Source: Lottia gigantea (Eukaryota > Mollusca > Gastropoda > Lottiidae). From it: a DNA stretch of 64,000 bases. Position numbers and translations under genes: made by a program. Under the pieces are notes generated by a model. It was not told the DNA's origin. It was given only the letters and a program-made list of their open reading frames with translations, and made no database searches. Location: positions 7,916,714 through 7,980,713 of the forward strand of contig NW_008706746.1 of NCBI RefSeq assembly GCF_000327385.1, given 5' to 3'. Below are positions 53,815-64,000 of this stretch, piece after piece; positions within the stretch are counted from its first letter, which is position 1, and the number at the start of each line of letters is the position of its first letter.

Positions 53815-55185
53815 TACCTGTTTAAAACCAACTGCAACAGTCCATTTGTCTGCAGATTTTCTCATGTAAAATTTCAAAAGGAACACATGCTTGACAAGAT
53901 CAGTTGTTTTAAAATCTCATCTCGTCAATACTACAGATTAAACAACGTTCTGGTTTTGAAAAACAATATTATTTGTTAAAATATTTCTGTATCATATTCG
54001 TCATAAATCAATACCAGCCCGATATGAAAGCTTTTGTCTTGTTAAACTGATTTTAAGGCAAACTGTCAGGCACGAATTCTGATCGCAATCCAGTTATAAA
54101 TAAATACAAAATACAATCACAGCGTCTATATGAAAGCCGTGGAAAAGAAAAGAAATGTTGACAATCAGATGCTTTAAGGCATAGGGGAGGAAATTTTAAA
54201 TGCCTTGTGCATTGGAAATGTCCAAATCCAAAAAATTAGCTTGTATTTCCATAGCAACCATTGATGAAACATCAATAGGGTAAAAGCTAAAATAAACAAC
54301 GTATATAAGAGCAAACACATTTTTCCAAGGATGCAATAAGTAACATATTTCTGTATCAAATCGAGTTGTCGAACAAAGGAAATCAAATCTTAGTGGATTC
54401 ATTACCATAAAATTCTATAAAAAAAAATGGATCACGATCTGGGGGAAAAGATATACAAAACTGGTGCTCGACGATCTGTTGTCGTTGAAATCACCGTACT
54501 TGCGTGGGCAATTTTTCTCTAAGTGTAGTAGAGACATACCTACTTTTGAATGAAAAGGAACATGTAAATTTCAATAGTTATCCTATATGAAATGCTGAAC
54601 TTGAATAATGACATTCTATAGTTTTTGACAAATGCTGGATCTCTTGCTATCGACACATGCTACAGACAAAAAATCCTCAATGTAGAGAAAACAGATTTAG
54701 AGTAGATAAGCGTTCAAAATGTAGGATTTTAGGGTAATTTGTTTTTTATCAAGATAACTACGGAATGACGGAAGATCCATTGGTCTGTGGCTAAACTTCT
54801 TGGCTTTGGTATTTCCGTATAAGTCTGAAGTAACACCACCTGCTCTATCTGGGGTTATATACAATGGCGATTCTAGAATACATCCGATGAGCAGGGGCCA
54901 TAAAATTATGTGTAATATGATAATATTATGTAAATCCTTTATAAATCAAGATATATTTCGCTAAACATTCGTGAGACTGTTTCGATTAAATCCAACTCGG
55001 GGTTAAATAATTAAGATTAAGATTACGCTTATTGAACTGTGATAGCGCTCATTCCTAGGAAGGGTTATGTATTGTCTTTTTTGTAATGCCTAGTAGATAT
55101 AGCTTTGAGGAGATCGATTGTGAAACATTGAGATACAAGATTGTTGCATTAACGTTATGTAAAGAATTTTGTCCACATGGAAAGC
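53815..55185. other. Intergenic region between MAM and FReD genes
   Basis: About 2.3 kb separates the MAM stop from the FReD start. Overlapping minus-strand frames at 54174-54408 have no domain and conflicting phases. CGATCTG words like those in the upstream repeat array recur near 54436 and 54470. Confidence 0.5.
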
Positions 55186-55187
55186 AG

Positions 55188-55228
55188 TTTATTGATATTA
55201 GTGATAACTGGAGTTCTATAATTTTATT
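55188..55228 (-). terminator. Candidate polyadenylation signals of the MAM gene
   Basis: Two minus-strand AATAAA hexamers, at 55223-55228 and 55188-55193, lie about 170-210 nt after the stop codon at 55399. That is a usual 3' UTR length. Either could be used. Confidence 0.4.
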
Positions 55229-55398
55229 AACCAGAATATTAGATAATATAGGATAAAAATACATTCTTATATTACAACTAGTCCTCTGAAACACCCAATT
55301 TGACCCTATGATGCAGATCACATTTCAGTTACATTATATACAGTTTCATTGTGTTGGTTGGCACAGTTATCGCTATTGACACAACCTGATCATCTCGA

Positions 55399-58300
55399 CT
55401 ATAGTGGTACAACTGTTATATCATCTATAGCTATATCACTACCATAGTGGAGACGAACTGTGGCTTCAATAGATAGCTGAAATGTAAAACAATAAAATCA
55501 TCAATGACAATTTCAGATGTAATCGTCAGGGTGCAATAATTGAAAAGAAAAATTTTATCCTCTCCACGAATGCTGGTTTCTACGTTTATGATTACAGTGA
55601 TTGGTACCATGAAATTAGCAACAAAGCCTACCCTGTAAATTCCAGGAAGTAGATCTATTCTTCCCTCATTCCAATCTGGTCCCTGTCTTCCAGTCACTTT
55701 AAACAGTAGATTCGTTTTTCCAGTATTCAATAGGCTCTTGATGATCAGGGAACCAATACCATGGCCGTTCATATGGTACCAGAATTTAAACGTTGTCCGT
55801 TTATAGACCACAACTTCTGGGCTAATCATTCGAGAGATCCAATATGTTTGCATTACCTCGTGCCCACTGATAAATGCGTAGGATCCGTCTGAAAACAGAA
55901 ATCGTAGTTTTTAATGTTCATGCAATTCGTTTAATTGACATCTCTTATTAATTCAATGATCTGTTCCAAACATACATGTTTTAATTCACATGATACAATC
56001 GCGATCTTTTTAAATCCAGATGAGTTATACAACGCTTAGAAATTGTAAATGTAGCTGTTTTTTTTTACGGGAACGAGTTATGGATAATAAATACCCTATT
56101 ATAGCCAGATGATTTCATATGAATTCTTGAAATAAAAGAAGACACTAAAAAGGCGAAATCAGCTTTTATAATTGTTTTTCAGTGAGTGAGAGACACTTTT
56201 CAATAAAGAGAATTCAACAAAAAGAGTTTAGACAATACACAAAAATACCTACTTCCGGTTGTATGATCGGCTATTGGACCGGAAGATCTATCTGGCGTAT
56301 CGAACGCAGTTCTTCTCCAATCAAATTGATCTTCTGCATCTTGTTTCCATTGGCAAAAATCGAGCTCAAAGTCACACTTCAATTCTAAAATATTAAAATA
56401 TTGATTATCAATTGTTAATGTTTTGTCAATTGTTAATGATTTACCAAAGTAAACGAAAAGCATCTCTTTAGTCTATACATTCCTTATTTGCCTATTTGTG
56501 CCGCCAACCTCATTCAAACTATCTAGTGATTGCATTTCAAGATGAAAACATATCAAGAGATTTAGACCATTAGAGAGTGAATTTCGAAAGCCTGGCAACT
56601 ACTTTCGCTCACAAAATTTTGTTACAAAGTATAACATGAACATCTTATGACAACTTGGCAGAAACTGTTTCGTTCCACTCTTATTGACTCAATGGAGCAA
56701 GATTATTCTTGAAATCGAAAGCTGCTACCATTTCATACCCAGGCCGTAAATTTTGCCAAATAGTTGTCTTCTCTTCACGATTCAAGGCATACAAAATGTT
56801 AAAGAGTATCACATTCTTTAATTGAAAAAAAAAACGCTCCATAACCATCAACCCCCCTCCCCCACTCCCCACTCCATCTTTATTACACCAGCTCAACTCA
56901 GCCATGATTAACCTGACCTCGTCCTTGTGAAGAGGTTGTTAACCCCTAGTTTCTATTTTTTAGACGCAACCTCCGGCAGGTAAGCCCTTTGTTGTAATCG
57001 AGTAAGTCAATATTGAAGTTTGAAATAGTTTTAATGCTTTTGTTCCTGAGGAGAAGACCAATTTTGAATACATGTAGTTAACAGACTTAAGTTAGTATCA
57101 ATATTTGTTGATGATTCATAGATCTTGAGATGTGATTAACACAAATAAAATAGTAAGATCGGGCTGGGAATATACCGTTACTTTCCAATTTGAATCACAT
57201 TCGATAACAATACCTAACCTGTATTTCTTCTTATTGACCTTAAGATTCTTTAAGGTATATAGCTCTTAAAATGAACACGAAGTCTCAAACTTGGCCAAGT
57301 TTTGTTCATCAGTTGGACGTATCAGGTGCCGTGAAAAAAGAATAGAATCTCTTTATAAGACGATGTATCCAATAAACTACATAATTATTTTAACACGCTT
57401 ATAGGCATGTTTCATAGATTTATTGGATTATATACGGTTGTTGTTGTATAGTTATGACACCAGGTAAATCCACCGATGAACAAAGACTCATTTTGACAAA
57501 GTTTAATTTTTGTTTAACTTTTTTGGCAGTATACCTTTAATCGGTTATCGTACATATTGTAGTCCCTCCTACCATTAACCCTACCAAACCCAAACAAGTT
57601 GGATTGCCGCCTATTAGGCTTATAGGTGGCGATATTCGCTTATACCCAACCCTACCTAACCTAACCTAACCATGACCTAGCCTAATCCTGACCCTACCTA
57701 ATCTAGCCCTGGATCTACCTAACCTAACCTTGACCATGCCTAATCTAGCCGTGACCCTACCTAATCTAACCTTGACCCAACCTAATCTAACCTTGACCCT
57801 ACCTAACCTAACCCTGGCCCTACCTAATCTAACCCTGATCCTACCTAACCTAACCCTGACCCTACCTAACCTAACCCTGAACCTACCTAATCTAACCCTG
57901 ACCCTACCTAACCTAACCTTGAACCTATCTTACCTAACCCTACCTAACCTAACCTAACCCCGACCCTACCTAACCTACACGTGATCAATAAACCTGGAGA
58001 TATTATAGCTCTTACCGCTAACATCAATAGTTGGTTCTGGAGTGGTGGGTGGAGGTGTGGTTGTTATTTCTGAAAATATTTAGAAAACAAATATTGAGAT
58101 TATAATCAATATACCCTTCCTGTAGCATGAAGAAACAGACACAGAATGATCAAGGTAGGATAGGTTTCCAGTAAGCATCAAAACATCGCCGTGAAGCATT
58201 GTCGTTCATTCAGCCGCCAAATATAACCTCTTCCTAGATCGGTTGTTTGATACATTATCACTGTATGCAACCATGTTTAGATGATGTTTTTTCAGTGGTT

Positions 58301-60542
58301 TCACCAAAAATTCAGATTTCTGAAATTAACTCAGTAATCAATCAAGATTTGTCTGAAACGGACCTTTGAATGTACAAAGTACAGATTAATGGATTTTTCT
58401 GAATGCGAATTCATTTTTTAAAACAATACTTTTTATGACGCTCACAATATAGCTTTCGAACTGTTTATTTATTCAACTATAGTTTTTTTTTCTGTCATTG
58501 TAACATCTTCATAATCCTTTTAATTAATTAGTTTCTTCCCATGGTTTGCAGACGAAACGTTTTAAAGGTAAAAAAGGATCGTGTATTTGAGTGCAACAGA
58601 TGTATAAAGGAAACAAACAAGAAGTTATGATGTTCCCACCTTGTACGTGACCCAGCAGTATAATGTCATCAATACCAATATCGCTGCCAAAATGATACCG
58701 TGCTGTTCCTAGGATACAGATCTGAAGAATAACCCATGACGTGATGTAACAATAAAATCAATTTTCATGATTGATAAATTGAAATTTAAACCCTCTAGTC
58801 TCGTCAATACGAAGTTTTCGGATCCAAGACTAAACGACATGTAACTCAATGTACCGACAACTCATTTAGGTCCCACATTCAATGTACACAGTTTGTACCT
58901 TTGTAACACAGGACAAAGTTGGTGGGTAGTAGATATACGAATGAATATTGAAATGGCTCCATTAAAACCTTTGTTCTGACAATCCAGTCCCAGATTGTAA
59001 AAATATTACCAGAAATATTCATCAATAAGAATGTTACTCCAACTATTGTCTCAAGTAAGAAAGTTCGATACAAGCCGGTATCACTCAGTGTTTCAAGCTG
59101 TTATACATAGGCTATATATTTTTATTTGTAATGGACAGATATTTCAGACCAGAGTAGTTAAATTAACAGAAATCTTCATTGACATAGGCACTTAGGCCAC
59201 AGCTTCAAGTATTTAGATTACTCCCCTTTTAGAAAATGGTGTTATAATATAGATAAAATATATTTTTAGTTCTAATGGAAATCTGTTATCTCAGACCTAC
59301 TCTAAAAGATCCTGATGGTAAATCGAAGCTAGTTTTCCTCCATTCGTTGCCTTGTCTTCCAGTAATTCTGGTGATTTCTTGTCTGTTTCCGTTCACATCA
59401 ATGATTAGGACAAGCAGGCTGCCAATTCCATTACCATTCATATGATACCAGAATGACAGTGTCGCCGTTTCATTGGTCACCACTAACGGTGTGATCATTC
59501 CACCGGAAGCATTGTTTAACCGGGCATGACTACCGCTTAGGTAGGCGAAATTCCCTTCTATTAAAGATCAAACGATAAAAAGGTTACTAGTTTTTTTTAT
59601 TTTATAATCAACGAAATATGATCGACGAATTAATCCAATTGCCAAGACACACGTTGAGTCCTTTTCGAATGCAATTTCGGTATCAGATTCTTCCGCTAAT
59701 AAATATGTTGTTATCTGTGTAGGAATGGCGTCGTTTGATTAATGAATCGAGGTGACAATAGTGTAACTTACGCCCAGTAGTATGGTCATGTTCAGGACCG
59801 GAAGTTCTGTCTGGTGTTCCTGAAGTACCTAGCTTCCAATCAAGGTGGTCAGATTTAATCTGATACCAGTCACAAAAGTCTGTTTCAAAATCACAAGAAA
59901 TCCCTGCTTGACTGGCCCCTATAACAAATATGGATTAATAAACGCCAATCATCAAAGCCTTAATCAAATGGAAGATAAAAGTCAGTGCCCCTATATTTCA
60001 TCCAGGTCCGTAGCCAGACTTGATTGTTCGGAGGGGCTAGTAATATATTCTGAGGGAAATTCCCTCCCCACTGCCCACCACCCACCCCCTAGGCTTGGGC
60101 CTGATTGAATCTATAGAGCCACATGCATAGGTAACATCCAATAGCCAATTGCTTGATAAAGAAGGGTATACAGCTTGTAAATAGTCTATATGTGTGAATT
60201 GGTGACACATACATATATTTTCTTTACACCGTTCCAATATCCCGCTGATGCCTGTGTTTTCTGATATTCAAGACAAAAAACTTGATATTATTTGCTCTAA
60301 TGATAATTTAGAATGCTGCTGTTCTATTGTCTCCAATATAAATTATACAAAGGTTAAATTCCCTTGTGAATCCTTCAATAACAATAATAAAATGTTGATA
60401 TACCGTCAACAATAGATGACTGCACCGTTAAATATTTTTTTCAACGGAAAAAATAAAATAATCCCATTCACAGACAGCTTAGCTTTTAATTCTTACCTAT
60501 TAGTGCTGAAAGCAAACAAATAGTTTTATAGATTAATCCCAT
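55399..60542 (-). CDS. Secreted two-MAM-domain protein, complete, 8 exons
   Basis: Exons are 60542-60497, 59918-59772, 59557-59301, 58721-58640, 58069-58016, 56384-56253, 55888-55632 and 55476-55399. All introns are GT-AG, with phases 1,1,0,1,1,1,0, and the protein has 350 residues. Residues 1-16 are a signal peptide (MGLIYKTICLLSALIG). MAM1 spans 23-176 (CDFETDFCDW, SFWYHMNGNGIGSL, TGRQGNEW, GSDIGIDDI). Residues 178-195 are a Thr/Pro-rich linker. MAM2 spans 198-350 (CDFELDFCQW, FDWRR, KFWYHMNGHGIGSL, GSDIAIDDI) and the stop follows five residues after IDDI. There is no membrane segment or GPI signal, so secretion is expected. MAM domains mediate adhesion and dimerisation; the ligand here is unknown. 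Each MAM keeps only the first two of the usual four cysteines. The central exon of both domains is exactly 257 nt, which points to duplication of a three-exon module. Confidence 0.92.
57303..57520 (+). repeat. Dispersed repeat, copy 1 (in MAM-gene intron)
   Basis: It contains ATCAGGTGCCGTGA, AGAATCTCTTTATAAGACGA and, after an extra segment, TTGTATAGTTATGACACCAG and GATGAACAAAGACT. The same blocks occur inverted at 35325-35460. Confidence 0.7.
57640..57975. repeat. 21-bp CCTAA-rich minisatellite in a MAM-gene intron
   Basis: The unit is ACCTAACCTAACCCTGACCC plus one base, about 15 copies with C/T variants. It lies in the intron between the linker exon and the first exon of MAM2. Since 21 is divisible by three it gives a repetitive open frame (LPNLTLT) that is not a gene. 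It resembles telomere-type sequence but the period is 21 bp, not 6. Confidence 0.93.
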
Positions 60543-60544
60543 TA

Positions 60545-61330
60545 TTTCTTAATCCTCAACAACAACAGCTATAGTAAATTTCAATTCGTAAATCTTGACG
60601 TTACCTTATACAGGTATCATATATTAATAGAAATGTTTGGATTTACGTTAAAAGCTCCCAAGGGTTTGATTAGGACTGTAAACGACAATTCCTGTGCTAC
60701 AAGTTGTGCATGTTAAAGAACTGAAATGAGTTTTACGTCCTACGTTTCTGTACCATGTGGGCTAATAAAGAACCATCGACAGTAAGATTTAGAAATCGAA
60801 AAAGAAAAAGCTAATATTGCATTGTTGCAAATTTGGCTTATTACATGGTGTTTCCGATCTGTGTAAGCCTAATCGGGCACATATATCATGAGAGGTAAAA
60901 CACTAATTCGATTCATTTCATTTTTCTTTCAAACCTTTTTAAAATTACGGATGTGGATAACAGATATCTTGCTTAAAGTAAAGCCGCAATTTTAGTGTCA
61001 ACACAACATTCATTCCGCGTTTAGTGCAACGAGAAACGTCCCTATTTATACAAATAAACATGAGTGAAATTGTTTTCAAATTTTAGTCAGCAACAGAACT
61101 ATCTATGCCAAGTGATAACCCACAGACCCTTTTTCTTCATATCACAACTTGCCTTACTTTCGATTTTAAGAAAACCCCGGATGATTTTTTTTATCAACTG
61201 TCTACACGTTTAAGTAATTTATTTACTTCGAGCGGCAAGATAAGAAATGCAACTTTCTATGTCAAGGTGCAAAACAATATCAATGATCTCAAAATATTGT
61301 TTAATGTACTCGACAGTGTACCAACACTAC
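60545..61330. other. Upstream flank of the MAM gene
   Basis: The MAM start codon is preceded on the minus strand by GTATAAGG about 70 nt upstream, a possible TATA box. The flank also holds the repeat copy at 60721 and a 78-codon plus-strand frame (61105-61341) that begins with ATG but has no recognised motif. Confidence 0.4.
60721..60780 (+). repeat. GTTTTACGTCCTAC-family repeat copy
   Basis: GAGTTTTACGTCCTACGTTT, then CTGTACCATGTGGGCTAATA. It is closely similar to the 27477 copy and lies just upstream of the MAM gene start. Confidence 0.65.
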
Positions 61331-61610
61331 TGACTGATTAAATATTTACTGTCTCTTGACGATATAAGTACTTACTTACTATCTCTTGTCGGTTTGAATA
61401 CTTACCATCTCTGGAAGGGTCAAATACTTAATATCTAATTGCTGGTTACATACTAACTATTCCCTTGTGGGTGAAATACTTTATATTTTTCAACGGGTTT
61501 AATGTTTACTATCTCTTGGCGGGGTGAAATACTAACTATCTCTTGAGAAGTTAAATACTTACTTTCTCCTAACAAGTTGAATGCTTACTATCTCTTGATG
61601 TGTTAACTGA
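61330..61610. repeat. Degenerate copies of the 26-bp minisatellite
   Basis: Units such as TACTATCTCTTGACG and GGTTTAATGTTTACTATCTC repeat about every 26-35 bp. They match the array from 62985, so the 20-bp array and the foldback between them probably interrupted one older array. Confidence 0.85.
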
Positions 61611-61619
61611 GATGAATAA

Positions 61620-62130
61620 ATACATCATGCTACGATATCACCAATCTTGCTACGGTATCAACAATCTTGCTACGATATCACCAAACTTGCTACGAAATCA
61701 CCAATTATGCTACGATATCACCAATCTTGCTACGATATCACCAATCTTGCTACGATATCACCAATCTTGCTACGATATCACACATCATGCTACGATATCA
61801 CACATCATGCTACGATATCACCAATCTTGCTAAGATATCACACATCATGCTACGATATCACCAATCTTGCTACGATATCACACATCATGCTACGATATTA
61901 CCAATCTTGCTACGATATCACACATCATGCTACGATATCACACATCATGCTACGATATCACACATCATGCTACGATATCACCAATCTTGCTAAGATATCA
62001 CACATCATGCTACGATATCACCAATCTTGCTACGATATCACACATCATGCTACGATATTACCAATCTTGCTACGATATCACACATCATGCTACGATATCA
62101 CCAATCTTGCTAAGATCACACATCATGCAT
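61620..62130. repeat. 20-bp minisatellite, about 25 copies
   Basis: The unit alternates between TGCTACGATATCACCAATCT and TGCTACGATATCACACATCA. Because 20 is not a multiple of three and the unit has few stops, long frames appear in all plus-strand phases. These are artefacts, not genes. Confidence 0.97.
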
Positions 62131-62168
62131 CTGGGACGTAGCGTACGGGAGCGTGGGGGTTTACTGAA

Positions 62169-62492
62169 CGCAGAATCGGTCGGTAAAAGACGATAATGGC
62201 TTGAGCCGGCGGTAAAACAGTTGAGTTAACCGAAAGCATGAAAACCTTTTGTCGGTTATGATGTTACTGTTCGTCTACAAGTGATTGTCGGTAAAAAAAA
62301 AAGTTGAGTGCAACATTTCCAAATAACATGAAAGATCCCGATTGTTGTCAGGTTTTCACGCTTTCGGTCAACCAATCGGCTTTACCGACGGCTTCGGCAA
62401 TTATTTTTTTTCACCGAACGATTCCGCGTTTTACCGACAGCCTTAGTAAAATCAAAATCTTTCAAGTCATTGGGAAATGTTGCACTTAACTT
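62169..62492. repeat. Interlocked inverted repeats (foldback element)
   Basis: Arm A at 62169-62246 is the inverted copy of 62351-62428, each 78 bp, sharing ACCGAAAGC(A/G)TGAAAACC at the inner end. Arm B at 62301-62336 is the inverted copy of 62457-62492, each 36 bp with four mismatches (GTGCAACATTTCC core). The order is A, B, A', B', so the two hairpins cannot both form as simple stems. GTCGGTAAAA recurs in both directions. It sits inside a minisatellite region and is likely a non-autonomous DNA transposon of foldback type. Confidence 0.75.
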
Positions 62493-62698
62493 GTCGACTT
62501 GTTGCTTGATACAACTGAAACCGTTTTGCCAACAATAACTTTTACTGAAGACTGTAGATTGCATCACTACACCACCAGTCAAAATGGTCACGCCATGCTC
62601 CTGTTTATCTCCACTTCACCTGCCTTTTATATCAATACTATCCATAATTAATGTTGTATCATCTAAACATTCAAATGCATTAGAGCGATATTTTACAG

Positions 62699-62737
62699 TT
62701 CTGTGAGGAACTGTGAGGAACTGTGAGGAACTGTGAG
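62699..62737. repeat. Short tandem repeat (AACTGTGAGG)
   Basis: A 10-bp unit, AACTGTGAGG, is present in nearly four copies between the foldback and the 26-bp array. Confidence 0.9.
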
Positions 62738-62984
62738 TTGGTGAAGGTCTATTAAACAGCGTAATTGATCAAAATATTTATCCAATTCGTGTATAAAACC
62801 AGTAGATTTTAGCGAAAGTCACCAACAGAGGTAACATTACTACTGGTTTCATTTTAAACGTTTGAATGTATATATATGTTGAGCATGACTTTAATAAGGT
62901 TTGAGCAATGCAAACTCAAAGTTTGACTGGAGTCCGACTTCGTATATCTTAGGGTTAAATATATGTACTTAGTTTCTCTATACA

Positions 62985-64000
62985 AATTAAACACCTATCT
63001 TTTGGCGGGTTAAATACTTATTATCTCTTGACGGGTTGAATACTTCTTATATCTTGATGGGTCAAATACTTATTATCTCTTGACGGGTCAAATACTTATT
63101 ATCTCTTGACGGGTTGAATACTTCTTATATCTTGATGGGTTAAATACTTCTAATATCTTGATGGGTTAAATACTTCTTATATCTTGATGGGTTAAATACT
63201 TCTTATATCTTGATGGGTTAAATACTTCTTATATCTTGATGGGTTAAATACCTCTTATATCTTGATGGGTCAAATACTTCTTATATCTTGATGGGTTAAA
63301 TACTTGTTATATCTTGATGGGTTAAATACTTCTTATATCTTGATGGGTTAAATACTTCTTATATCTTGATGGGTCAAATACTTCTTATATCTTGATGGGT
63401 TAAATACTTCTTATATCTTGATGGGTTAAATACGTATTATCTTTTGGCGGGTTAAATACTTACTATTTATTGACTGGTTGAATACTTACTATCTCTTGAT
63501 GGGTTCAATTCCTCCTATCTCTTGACGAGTAAAATATTTAGTTCCTCTTTATAAGTTAAATCCTTATTATCTTTTGGCGGGTTAAATACTTACTATCTTT
63601 TTGAGGGTTAAATACTTACTATTATTTACGGGTTTAATACTTACTATTTATTGACGGGTTTAATACTTACTATCTCTTGACGGCTTGAATACTTACTATC
63701 TCTTGACGGCTTGAATACTTACTATCTCTTGACGAGTAAAATATTTAGTTTCTCTTTATAAGTTAAATATTTAGTTTCTCTTTATATGTTAAATACTCAT
63801 TATCTTTTGGAGGATGAAATACTTACTATCTATTGACGGGTTGAATACTTACTATCTCTTAACGAGTAAAACATTTAGTTTCTCTTTATAAATTAAATAC
63901 TTACTATTTCTGGACGGATTGAATACTTATTATCTCTTGACGGGTTGAATACTTACTATCTCGTGACGGGTTTAATACTTAGTTTCTCTTTACAAGTTAA
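62985..64000. repeat. 26-bp minisatellite running off the window end
   Basis: Tandem units contain GGTTAAATACTTCTTATATC followed by TTGATG. The array is homogeneous from about 63040 to 63430 and more degenerate on either side, with CTTGACGGGTTGAATACTTA variants. It continues past 64000. Related degenerate units also lie at 61330-61610. Confidence 0.96.

Noticed and set aside
54174-54408. Hydrophobic minus-strand frames between the two genes
   Set aside because: Two frames compete over the same bases, with no splice sites or domain; likely chance.
57730-57957. 75-codon frame of LPNLTLT repeats
   Set aside because: Produced by the 21-bp minisatellite inside a MAM-gene intron on the opposite strand.
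57640-57975. True telomere
   Set aside because: It is internal, within an intron, and has a 21-bp period with CCCTGA interruptions.
51184-60542. One large gene joining the MAM and FReD parts
   Set aside because: The MAM gene ends at its own TAG at 55399 right after MAM2, and the FReD gene has its own ATG and signal peptide at 53087.
61600-62196. Long overlapping plus-strand frames (Tyr-, His-, Ser- and Cys-rich repeats)
   Set aside because: They arise from a 20-bp tandem unit that lacks stops in several phases; the same peptide appears in all frames.
1-64000. tRNA or rRNA genes
   Set aside because: No B-box with a matching acceptor stem and no rRNA signature was seen on either strand by eye; a covariance-model scan was not possible.

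Overview
The window looks like AT-rich nuclear DNA (roughly one third G+C by eye) from a marine invertebrate, most likely a lophotrochozoan and probably a mollusc. The grounds are GT-AG introns, low gene density, many short tandem arrays, dispersed repeats of types common in molluscs, and secreted fibrinogen-related and MAM proteins. The species call is inference. No bacterial operons, tRNA or rRNA genes, CRISPR arrays or intact transposase, integrase or reverse transcriptase frames were seen.

Real genes are concentrated in the right third, on the minus strand. Two complete multi-exon genes were rebuilt with consistent splice sites and phases. The first (51184-53087, 3 exons, 367 residues) has a signal peptide, a PAN/apple-like domain, a short EGF-like module and a fibrinogen-related domain (FReD). 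The second (55399-60542, 8 exons, 350 residues) has a signal peptide, a MAM domain, a Thr/Pro linker and a second MAM domain. Both should be secreted and could act in recognition or adhesion. A third minus-strand start, a 46-nt signal-peptide exon at 33387-33432, has the same length and splice phase as exon 1 of the MAM gene, but its downstream exons were not found. A plus-strand gene end is possible at 47947-48397, next to a CpG-rich block; its product is not recognised.

The left half (1-45000) holds no gene that can be supported. It contains scattered repeat fragments (a GTTTTACGTCCTAC family, hairpin tails ending in GAAACGTTGTG and an A-rich signal, a GTCCGTC-type repeat), local duplications and simple repeats. 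Tandem arrays lie at 25010-25610 (23-25 bp unit), 26845-27070 (TGAA), 45290-45900 (about 129 bp), 57640-57975 (21 bp CCTAA-rich, inside a MAM-gene intron), 61620-62130 (20 bp) and 62985-64000 (26 bp, running off the window). Three foldback structures stand out: 46841-46935, 50553-50923 and an interlocked pair at 62169-62492.

No clearly new defence or mobile system was found. The most interesting items are the domain architecture and altered disulphide pattern of the two secreted proteins, the shared first-exon format, and the foldback elements.
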